DNA from: Candidatus Omnitrophota bacterium
GTDB taxonomy: Bacteria > Omnitrophota > Koll11 > 1-14-0-20-64-10
Direction of reading: 5' to 3'
Assembly: GCA_023818695.1 (NCBI GenBank)
Contig: JAMWCF010000002.1
Coordinates: 1 to 64,000, forward strand
DNA: 64,000 bases
Part shown: one piece after another, positions 26,231 through 33,388 of the stretch
Position numbering within the stretch: position 1 is the stretch's first letter
Layout of the letters: every line of letters starts with the position of its first letter
The notes under the pieces: generated by a model
The model's input: only the letters and a program-made list of their open reading frames with translations
The model's database searches: none
What the model was told of the DNA's origin: nothing
Program-made: the position numbers and the translations under genes

Positions 26231-28477
26231 TTGATACGACTTCGAAACAGCTTCCGAAAACTCTTTATCCTGTCTGTTTTATCCGCTTTTCTTATCTTCT
26301 TTTCGCCCCTGCTCTATCCTTCGCCTGCTTTTTCAGAGGTCACCATCGATTTCTGGGAGTTTGTCGTCGGCGAAGAGCTGATGCGCTCTCTCCTGGACAA
26401 GTTCGAGCGGCAGAACCCGGGGATCAAGGTCCGATTCCAGCAGCTTTCATGGGACTACGGATTGAACAAACTCATCACCGCCATCGCGGCGGGCAACGCC
26501 CCCGATCTCGTGGAGCTTGGGACCGACTGGGTGCCCCAGTTCTCCTCCTCGGGGATTTTACGGGACATCACAGAGAAGGTGGAGCCGATCCGGGATCAAT
26601 ATCTCCTGTGGGATCCGGTCACCTACAAGGGGCGGGTTTATGGCATTCCTTGGCTGGCCGGCACGCGGATCCTTTTCTACAACCGAGCTCTTTTCGCCAA
26701 AGCGGGTCTGAATCCGGACAGGCCCCCCGCTACCTGGGAGGAGCTTCTGCACGCCGTCAAGGCGGTGGATGCCTTGGGGCCGGAGATCTACGGGTTCGGC
26801 ATCCATGTGGCGGAGCCATATGCTCCCTGGCAGCAATTCCTGCCTTTTGCCTGGGGCAACGGGGCCGATGTGCTGGATAAGGAGTGGACCCGTCCGCTTC
26901 TGGACGAACCGCCGATGGTGGAGGCGCTGAACTTCTACGCTTCCCTAAAGCCGTACTCCCTGGTGGATCGCCAGTCCCAGGTCAACCAACTTTTCGCCGA
27001 GGGCAAGGTCGGCGTTCAGATCTCCGGTTCCTGGAACTTCGCTCTGATCCCCCGCATGAACCCGACCCTCAATTTCGGCATCGGCCTGCTTCCAAAGCCG
27101 GCCGCCAACAAAGGGACCCCGGCCTCTTTTGCCGGCGGCGAGATGTTGGTGATTCTCAAGCAGTCCCGTCATCCGGAGGAGGCCTTAAAGCTGGCCCTCT
27201 TCCTGATCCAGGAGGAGCAGGCGATGGCGATCGTCGAGGCCCAGCGCAATATCGTTCCAACGACCAAATCGGCGATCCAGCATCCCTATTACCAGACCCA
27301 TCCCGAACAACGGGTCATGTTTGAACAGGCCCGTTTCGCCGTTGCCCCCCCGGCCCATCCGAACTGGGTGAAGATGGAGGAAAAGATTACCCGGATGATC
27401 GAAGAGGTGATTCTGAACAACCGGCCCCCCGAGAAGGTCTTAAAGGAAACGGCGGCGCAGATCACTCCGCTTCTGTCCCCAGAGGAAATACGAGGAACGG
27501 TCAGCGACATCGTTGTTTTCGGCGGGGTCCTGCTCTGCTTCGCCGGGGCTGGGGTCGTCTCCTGCGTCCTGCGGCGCCGCAAGGGCCCCGCGAAGCGGGT
27601 GAAGCACAGCTTTTACAGTCTTTCCACCAGCGCCATATTCCTCGCCCCATGGCTCATCACCTTCCTCTGCTTCAGTCTGGTCCCCCTTCTGCACTCATTG
27701 GTCTTGAGTTTCTGCAGGTACAACCTCTTGAGTTCCGACATAACGTTCGTCGGATTGAGGAATTTTTGGGATGTCATTCGGGACAAAGAATTTCGGGACG
27801 CGCTGGGACACACGATCTTTTTCGCGGTCGGGACGATTCCGTTCACGATGATGCTGGCGCTGTTCGCCGCGGTGCTGATCAACACGAAGATCCCGTTCAA
27901 GCGGCTTTACCAGGCCGGGCTGTTTTTGCCGGTGGCGACCTCCGTGATCGTCATCTCGATGATCTTCACCTACCTGTACGCCCCGGACGGCCTCATCAAC
28001 AAGGCGCTGGAGATGCTGCACCTGCCGGTCCCCTCGCCCAGCTGGCTGCTCAACACGCAGCTGGCGCTTCCTGCCATCATGATCATGAACATCTGGTCCA
28101 GCTTCGGCTATTACATGGTCCTGTTCCTGGCTGGCCTGCAGACGATTCCGGTGGAGCTTTACGAGGCCGCCTCCATCGACGGGGCCAACGAATGGGAAAA
28201 GTTCAGGCACATCACGCTGCCGCAGCTGCGCCCCATCATCCTGCTGGCGACCGTCATCAACACGATCCACACCTTCCAGGTTTTTCCAGAGATCTTCGCC
28301 ATGACCCAGGGCGGGCCCTTGGGGGCCACCACTACCGTTGTCTGGTATCTTTACCAGGCCGGTTTTTCCAGGTTTGAAATGGGCAAGGCGGCGGCGGTCG
28401 GGTACATGCTCTTCCTGATCACCATGTGCTTTTCCTGGGTCCAGATGCGGATGTTCAAGTATGAGGAGCCGACCTGA
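26231..28477 (+). CDS. ABC sugar transporter: solute-binding protein fused to MalF-type permease
   Basis: A protein of 748 residues from a TTG start with AAGGAG upstream. Residues 1-35 are a signal peptide or anchor. Residues ~36-425 are a family-1 extracellular solute-binding protein, with recognisable F-W-E-F ... A-A-G-N-A-P-D-L-V-E-L-G and G-I-P-W-L-A-G-T-R-I-L-F-Y-N segments. A membrane helix near 430-448 and a basic linker lead to a six-helix permease (about 455-745). The cytoplasmic EAA loop reads E-A-A-S-I-D-G-A-N-E ... L-P. Fusion tethers the binding protein to its channel. Context with NagA and a GH94 enzyme suggests an amino-sugar oligosaccharide substrate (inference). No ATP-binding subunit is encoded nearby. 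Confidence 0.9.
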   Translation: MIRLRNSFRKLFILSVLSAFLIFFSPLLYPSPAFSEVTIDFWEFVVGEELMRSLLDKFERQNPGIKVRFQQLSWDYGLNKLITAIAAGNAPDLVELGTDWVPQFSSSGILRDITEKVEPIRDQYLLWDPVTYKGRVYGIPWLAGTRILFYNRALFAKAGLNPDRPPATWEELLHAVKAVDALGPEIYGFGIHVAEPYAPWQQFLPFAWGNGADVLDKEWTRPLLDEPPMVEALNFYASLKPYSLVDRQSQVNQLFAEGKVGVQISGSWNFALIPRMNPTLNFGIGLLPKPAANKGTPASFAGGEMLVILKQSRHPEEALKLALFLIQEEQAMAIVEAQRNIVPTTKSAIQHPYYQTHPEQRVMFEQARFAVAPPAHPNWVKMEEKITRMIEEVILNNRPPEKVLKETAAQITPLLSPEEIRGTVSDIVVFGGVLLCFAGAGVVSCVLRRRKGPAKRVKHSFYSLSTSAIFLAPWLITFLCFSLVPLLHSLVLSFCRYNLLSSDITFVGLRNFWDVIRDKEFRDALGHTIFFAVGTIPFTMMLALFAAVLINTKIPFKRLYQAGLFLPVATSVIVISMIFTYLYAPDGLINKALEMLHLPVPSPSWLLNTQLALPAIMIMNIWSSFGYYMVLFLAGLQTIPVELYEAASIDGANEWEKFRHITLPQLRPIILLATVINTIHTFQVFPEIFAMTQGGPLGATTTVVWYLYQAGFSRFEMGKAAAVGYMLFLITMCFSWVQMRMFKYEEPT

Positions 28478-29769
28478 TGCGTGAACGGCTGGCGATCCTG
28501 GCGGCGGTCAGCGTGCTGACCGTCATGCTGGCGATGACGCTCGCCCCGCTGGTGCTGATGTTTTACACCTCGGTCAAGCCGACCGGCACCCTGTTCCAGC
28601 GTTCGGAGGAGATCCTGGTGGCCGATTTCGAAGTTGGCCAGCTCAACTCGATCGGCGGGCCTTTTGCCGTGACGGCGCAGGGGACGTCCAAGGTGGAGAT
28701 GGCTTTCCTGCCGCCGGAACCGGTCGTCCGGCAGAACAGAAGGTTGAGCATCCGTTATGAGAAGGGGGATGGCCCGGCCCGCTGGTCCACCCGAATCTCG
28801 CAGGACATGAGAAAATTTTCCTTCCTGGAGTTCAGCGCGAAGGGGGAGGTCGGCGGGGAGAGCTTTACCATCGAGCTGGCCGACATCAAGGGCCGAAGCA
28901 CCGGGCTGGGGCTGCAGAAATTCCTGCGGGGCGGGCTGAAAACCTCCTGGGAGACGATCCGGATTCCGGTGGAGGCCTTCAACCTGACGGTTTTGACCCC
29001 CAGCTTGCCGGAGAGCCAGGCGGAGGACCTGGTCTTCAGTTTCGACGAAGGGGCCGGCACCTTCTACGTGGACGACGTGAAGCTGATTTTCAAGAAGTGG
29101 ACCTACAACAATTATTGGGACGTCCTGATCAGCGGGCCGTTTGGCCGGTACTCCTGGAACTCCTTCTTCATCGCCATCGCCGTGACCTTCGGGAACCTCC
29201 TTTTTTCCACCATGGTGGGGTACGCCTTCGCCAGGCGGGAGTTCCCCTTCAAGAAGCTGATGTTCTTCATGATCGTGGGGTCCATCGCCATCCCGCCGCA
29301 GGTCCTGATGGTGCCGGTTTTCATCCTGATGAAGCACCTGGGGTGGCTGAACACCTACTGGGCCCTGATCGTCCCAAACCTGGTGGCCCCCTTCAACATC
29401 TTCCTGATGCGGCAGTACATCTCGAAGCTGCCGCTGGCTGTGGAAGAGGCGGCCCGCATCGACGGGGCTTCGGAATACCAGATCTTCACGCGGGTGATCA
29501 TTCCGCTTTCCCAGCCGGCTCTGGCCGTGGTGGGGATCAATACCTTCATGGGGTCTTGGAACACCTTCCTTTATCCCTTCCTGTTGACCAACACGGTCGA
29601 GATGCGGACCCTGCCGGTCGGTCTGGCCCTCTACAAATCCCTGCACGGGGTCGATTGGGTCCACCTGATGGCCGGCTCCGCGATCACAGCCCTGCCTGTC
29701 ATCGTCGTCTTCCTCTGTTTCCAGCGCTACATCATCGAAGGGTTGACCCGGGGTTCCACGGTTGGCTAA
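28477..29769 (+). CDS. MalG-type ABC sugar permease with an inserted carbohydrate-binding-like domain
   Basis: A protein of 430 residues; normal MalG-type permeases are about 280. After the first helix (about 8-30) an extra segment of ~170 residues (about 38-208) is inserted where the first extracytoplasmic loop should be. It is beta-rich, with patterns such as F-S-F-L-E-F-S-A-K-G ... G-T-F-Y-V-D-D-V-K-L. This resembles the CBM/CIA30-type jelly-roll fold. The other helices and the EAA loop E-E-A-A-R-I-D-G-A-S ... I-P follow normally. The start overlaps the upstream stop (TGATG). The insert would face the binding-protein side and may help capture substrate. Confidence 0.88.
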   Translation: MRERLAILAAVSVLTVMLAMTLAPLVLMFYTSVKPTGTLFQRSEEILVADFEVGQLNSIGGPFAVTAQGTSKVEMAFLPPEPVVRQNRRLSIRYEKGDGPARWSTRISQDMRKFSFLEFSAKGEVGGESFTIELADIKGRSTGLGLQKFLRGGLKTSWETIRIPVEAFNLTVLTPSLPESQAEDLVFSFDEGAGTFYVDDVKLIFKKWTYNNYWDVLISGPFGRYSWNSFFIAIAVTFGNLLFSTMVGYAFARREFPFKKLMFFMIVGSIAIPPQVLMVPVFILMKHLGWLNTYWALIVPNLVAPFNIFLMRQYISKLPLAVEEAARIDGASEYQIFTRVIIPLSQPALAVVGINTFMGSWNTFLYPFLLTNTVEMRTLPVGLALYKSLHGVDWVHLMAGSAITALPVIVVFLCFQRYIIEGLTRGSTVG

Positions 29770-31006
29770 CTGGTTCCTGGGGAGGGTCGTGACCGGCTCC
29801 GGTGTGGTGGAGAAGGGAGCGGTCGGGATCGACGGTGAGAGGGTTATCTACGCCGGCCCTGCGTCCGGCGCCTCCAGGGATCCGCGGGAGATCTGTCAGC
29901 CGGTCGAGGGGTGGATTACGCCTGGGCTGATCGACCTGCACATTCATGGAGCCGGCGGACGGGACCTCATGGAAGGGACCGTCGAAGCGGTGCGGGCCGT
30001 CGCCGGCACCCTGGCGGCCCACGGCACCACCGGTTTCCTGGCGACCAGCGTCGTCTGCCGGCGGGATGAAGAGAACCGTCATCTGGAAGCGGCCGCCGAG
30101 CTGTTTTCACAGGCCACGGAGGGGGCGGAGGTCCTGGGGATCCATGTGGAGGGACCATATGTGAACCCCGCCAGGGCGGGGTTAATTCGGCGGGAGAGGA
30201 TTTGGCCGCCGGACCGGACCGATCTTCAGAGGATCCTCCGTTTGAGTCGAAACCGCCTGAAGATGATGACGCTGGCCCCTGAATTGCCGAAGGCGCTGGA
30301 GCTGATTCCCGCTTTGGAGGATGCCGGGGCGATCGGCTCCATGGGCCACACCGAGGCCTCTTTTGAGCAGGCGAAGACCGGGTTTTCCCGCGGGGTCCGC
30401 CATGTCACCCATCTTTACAACGCCATGAGAGGACTGCATCACCGGGAACCGGGTGCTCTGGGGGCGGTCCTGACCGATCACCGGGTGACGGCCCAGCTGA
30501 TCACCGACGGGGTGCACGTCCATCCGGAGGTCCTGCGGTGGACGACAAAGGTCCTTTCGGCCGATGCGCTGGTGTTGATCACCGACGCCCTCCCGTCGGC
30601 AGGCCTGCCGGACGGGATCTACGCCTATGACGGTCGGTCCTACGAATCGAAGAACGGCTCCGCGTGGCACCATGAGGGGCCTGACCACGATGACCGACAA
30701 GTAGCCGCAAAGCGGTCGAAGGAAATGGCTGCGCTTCCTTTGAGCGCAGACCACAGATTATTTGGAACGACGATTCTGCTGGATGAGATGGTCCGCAGGG
30801 CGGTTCGGCTGGCAGGGGTCAGTTTTCCGGAAGCGGTCCGGATGGCCAGCGCCAACCCGGCCAGAACGCTGGGCCTTGAAAAGGAGATCGGCTCGCTGGA
30901 GAAGGGGTGCCGGGCCGATCTGGTATTGTGGGATTCCGGCTACCGGGTGACTGAAACGATCATGCGGGGCAAAACCGTCTGGAAGCGGACCGAATCCAAT
31001 GCTTAA
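29762..31006 (+). CDS. nagA: N-acetylglucosamine-6-phosphate deacetylase, with a small internal insertion
   Basis: A protein of 414 residues from a TTG overlapping the permease gene. The amidohydrolase barrel has D-L-H-I-H-G (metal site), H-V-E-G-P-Y (Glu ligand), the S-M-G-H-T-E-A and V-T-H-L-Y-N-A-M His ligands, and the catalytic Asp in L-I-T-D-A-L-P. It converts GlcNAc-6-P to GlcN-6-P and acetate. About 22 residues after the Y-E-S-K-N-G-S-A-W segment do not belong to the family; they are encoded by a palindromic DNA insertion (30689-30754) that keeps the frame. The insertion lies in the loop just after the catalytic strand, before the F-G-T-T-I-L-L-D segment, so activity may be affected. 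Confidence 0.92.
   Translation: MANWFLGRVVTGSGVVEKGAVGIDGERVIYAGPASGASRDPREICQPVEGWITPGLIDLHIHGAGGRDLMEGTVEAVRAVAGTLAAHGTTGFLATSVVCRRDEENRHLEAAAELFSQATEGAEVLGIHVEGPYVNPARAGLIRRERIWPPDRTDLQRILRLSRNRLKMMTLAPELPKALELIPALEDAGAIGSMGHTEASFEQAKTGFSRGVRHVTHLYNAMRGLHHREPGALGAVLTDHRVTAQLITDGVHVHPEVLRWTTKVLSADALVLITDALPSAGLPDGIYAYDGRSYESKNGSAWHHEGPDHDDRQVAAKRSKEMAALPLSADHRLFGTTILLDEMVRRAVRLAGVSFPEAVRMASANPARTLGLEKEIGSLEKGCRADLVLWDSGYRVTETIMRGKTVWKRTESNA
30683..30754 (+). repeat. Small palindromic insertion inside nagA with flanking direct repeats
   Basis: GACCAC occurs at 30683-30688 and again at 30749-30754, so 66 bases look inserted with a six-base duplication. Inside are CTGCGCT (30729-30735) and AGCGCAG (30743-30749), a perfect seven-base inverted repeat with a seven-base loop. 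GACCG and CGGTC (30692-30696, 30713-30717) form a second pair. Sixty-six bases is a multiple of three and creates no stop in the nagA frame. It resembles a miniature or REP-like element; no second copy was noticed in the window. Confidence 0.5.
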
Positions 31007-32003
31007 ACTGGGCGTCAGCTACTACGGCAACCGGATTCCCTGGCGGGTTCGGGAAGACCTGAAGGTGATCCGGGAAGCGGGCTGCAATTACATCGTGCTC
31101 ACCTTCAGCGAAGAGGATGTGGAGTTTTACCAGGGGGCCTTTCAGGAGATCGTCAAAGCCTGCCATGAGGAGGGACTGGAGGTTTGGATGGACCCCTGGG
31201 CGGTGGGGCAGGCCTTCGGCGGGGAGACCTACTCGAGTCTGGTTGCCAAAAACCTTGCTGTGCGGCAGGTCAATACCCACGGGGAATCCCTGGCGATCGC
31301 CTGTCCAAACCATCCGGCTTTCCGCGATTATCTCCTGAAGTGGATCCAGGCCGCCAAAAAGGCGGGAGCTGACGTCCTTTTTTGGGATGAGCCCCATTTT
31401 ATGATCTACCCGGAACCGGACGCCCAGTATCCGGCCAAGCTGTGGGCCTGCTGCTGCGGCGTCTGTCAGGCCCTTTTTGAGAGGAAAACGGGTCAGGAGA
31501 TGCCCCAGCTGCTGACACCGGAGGTCCGGCTTTTCAAAGAGGATTGCCTTGTCGCGACGACCCGGTTTCTCTGCGAGGCCACCGTTGAAAACGGGATGAA
31601 GGCCTCCGTTTGTCTTCTGCCTTTCGAGAATTCATCCACCGTCAACGATTGGTCCAAGATCGCCTCCCTTCCGGCCCTCTGGTCGATCGGAACCGACCCC
31701 TACTGGCGTCCGCACCAGAGCGATGTGGAGCAGTTCGTCGGCAGGTTCGCCAGGCGGATCAAAGAGCTAGCCGACCGCTACCGGAAGGAGCCCCATCTGT
31801 GGATCCTGAATTTCAAGATCCCTAAAGGGGAGGAGCGAACGATCCGGACCGCCATCGAAACCGGCTATCAGGCGGGTATCCGCAACTTCGCCGCCTGGAG
31901 TTATTACGGGGCCTCCTATATATCGATCCGGGCGGAAGATCCGCAGGCCGTTTGGAAAACATTAACCGAATGTTACCAGGAGCTTTTGAAGCGGCCCTCT
32001 TAA
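30999..32003 (+). CDS. TIM-barrel glycosidase-like protein of unknown function
   Basis: A protein of 334 residues, no signal peptide. Alternating strand-helix pattern with acidic strand ends (for example D-V-L-F-W-D-E-P-H-F near residue 128, and I-G-T-D-P-Y-W near 230) suggests a (beta/alpha)8 barrel of the glycoside hydrolase type. A cluster C-C-C-G-V-C near 150 could bind metal. The ATG overlaps the nagA stop. Being in an operon with sugar transporters and NagA, it probably acts on an imported amino-sugar glycoside. I do not recognise the exact family. Confidence 0.6.
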   Translation: MLKLGVSYYGNRIPWRVREDLKVIREAGCNYIVLTFSEEDVEFYQGAFQEIVKACHEEGLEVWMDPWAVGQAFGGETYSSLVAKNLAVRQVNTHGESLAIACPNHPAFRDYLLKWIQAAKKAGADVLFWDEPHFMIYPEPDAQYPAKLWACCCGVCQALFERKTGQEMPQLLTPEVRLFKEDCLVATTRFLCEATVENGMKASVCLLPFENSSTVNDWSKIASLPALWSIGTDPYWRPHQSDVEQFVGRFARRIKELADRYRKEPHLWILNFKIPKGEERTIRTAIETGYQAGIRNFAAWSYYGASYISIRAEDPQAVWKTLTECYQELLKRPS

Positions 32004-32034
32004 GAGGTTTGGTTATTTCTGCCCGATATTTTCG

Positions 32035-32067
32035 TTGACAAGAGGGGAAGCCACAGGGGAAGATAAT
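32035..32067 (+). promoter_or_regulatory. Possible promoter of the ROK gene, flanked by an inverted repeat
   Basis: A perfect TTGACA at 32035-32040 and GATAAT at 32062-32067, but the 21-base spacer is longer than ideal. GGTTATT at 32011-32017 and its reverse complement AATAACC at 32092-32098 flank the pair and could be regulator half-sites. The ROK gene starts at 32124. Confidence 0.35.
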
Positions 32068-32123
32068 AGCCGTTGTTCCGCAGCTCACCTTAATAACCTT
32101 TTCAAAACAGAAGGGGCATTCCA

Positions 32124-33329
32124 GTGGTTCGCGGCGTTGAAACAGATGAACATTCACTCACGGAGCGTGAACGTAAAAACGTTTCGATCTTGGAAGCGAT
32201 CAAGCGGTACGGGCCAATCTCCCGCACCGACATCTCGAAGCTGACGAAGCTGAACATCGTGACGGTCTCCAATTACGTGAACAGCTTCATCGAACAGGGG
32301 ATCGTCATCGAAAAGGGGCTCGACATCTCTTCCGGCGGCCGGCGTCCCACCATCGTGGTTCTCAACCCCAAGTCGGCCTATGTGATCGGGCTTGATTTGG
32401 GAGTTTTTTACATCAATGCCGTTCTCGCGGACCTGGAGGGGGCGGTGGTGGCCTCCTCCAAGACCCCTCGTCCCCGGGATACCGCCGATAATGTCGTAAA
32501 AGCCGTCGTGGAGCAGATTGAAAAGGTGGTCCAGCAGTCCAATCTGGACATCAAGAAGATACGGGGAATCCAGATCGGAGCCTCCGGCGTCATCGACCGG
32601 GAGGTCGGCACGATCCGCTGCACCGAGGGGGTCGCCTCCATTTACGTGCCGATTACCACGATTCTGCAGGAAAAGTTCAAAATACCGGTGAAGTTGGATC
32701 ACGACGTGACCACCGCCGCCTACGGGGAGTGGTCCCTGGGGGCGGGAACCGACGTCGACATCATGCTCTTCATGTTCTCCGGGGTCGGCTGCGGCATGAT
32801 CATCAACGGCGAGATCTATCACGGCAGCAGCGGAACCGCCGGCGAGGTTTCCATCAAGGAGCAGGCCGATGTGACCGACGTCTGGATTGGCAACATCTCG
32901 GCGCTCAAGCCGTGGGCCGCCCATCTGGGGATCCCGGATGAGGCCAAGGAGCAGATCAAGGCGGGCGCCGTTTCCAGGATCTCCGATCTGGTCAAGGGCA
33001 AGCTCGATGAGATCAAGCTGGAAACCGTTTTCCAGGCGCTCAAGGACGGGGATAAACTCGCCTCCGAAGTGGTTCAGAAAGCGGGCGAGCGGCTGGGTGT
33101 CCGCGTCGCTTTTCTGGTCAACCTGATGAATCCGGGAGCCGTTGTGATCGGCGGAGGCATCGAAGCGGCCGGGCCGGTGCTCATCGAGGCGATCAAGAAG
33201 ATGATCCGCATGTATTCGTTTGAAGAGATGGCTAACGCCGTGAAAATCGTGCCGGCCCGACTGGGGGACAACAGCGTCGCCTTGGGGGCGGCTTCCCTGG
33301 TGATTCGGGACGTTTTCGCCGGTTTATAA
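32124..33329 (+). CDS. ROK-family transcriptional regulator (NagC/XylR type), zinc motif lost
   Basis: A protein of 401 residues with a GTG start. Residues ~18-75 form a winged helix-turn-helix (I-S-R-T-D-I-S-K-L-T-K-L-N-I-V-T-V recognition region). Residues ~85-395 are a ROK sugar-binding domain with the G-L-D-L-G phosphate-loop strand and the catalytic-type Asp in D-H-D-V-T-T-A-A-Y-G-E. The family zinc signature (G-H followed by a Cys cluster) is absent: after S-S-G-T-A-G-E the sequence has no His or Cys ligands. It is probably a repressor or activator responding to amino sugars of the neighbouring genes, not a kinase. A 120-base gap separates it from the upstream operon. Confidence 0.88.
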   Translation: MVRGVETDEHSLTERERKNVSILEAIKRYGPISRTDISKLTKLNIVTVSNYVNSFIEQGIVIEKGLDISSGGRRPTIVVLNPKSAYVIGLDLGVFYINAVLADLEGAVVASSKTPRPRDTADNVVKAVVEQIEKVVQQSNLDIKKIRGIQIGASGVIDREVGTIRCTEGVASIYVPITTILQEKFKIPVKLDHDVTTAAYGEWSLGAGTDVDIMLFMFSGVGCGMIINGEIYHGSSGTAGEVSIKEQADVTDVWIGNISALKPWAAHLGIPDEAKEQIKAGAVSRISDLVKGKLDEIKLETVFQALKDGDKLASEVVQKAGERLGVRVAFLVNLMNPGAVVIGGGIEAAGPVLIEAIKKMIRMYSFEEMANAVKIVPARLGDNSVALGAASLVIRDVFAGL

Positions 33330-33388
33330 ACAGATCCCGCCGATCCTGCCTGAAGCGAATCAATCACAAGAGAAAGAAAAGGGAGACC

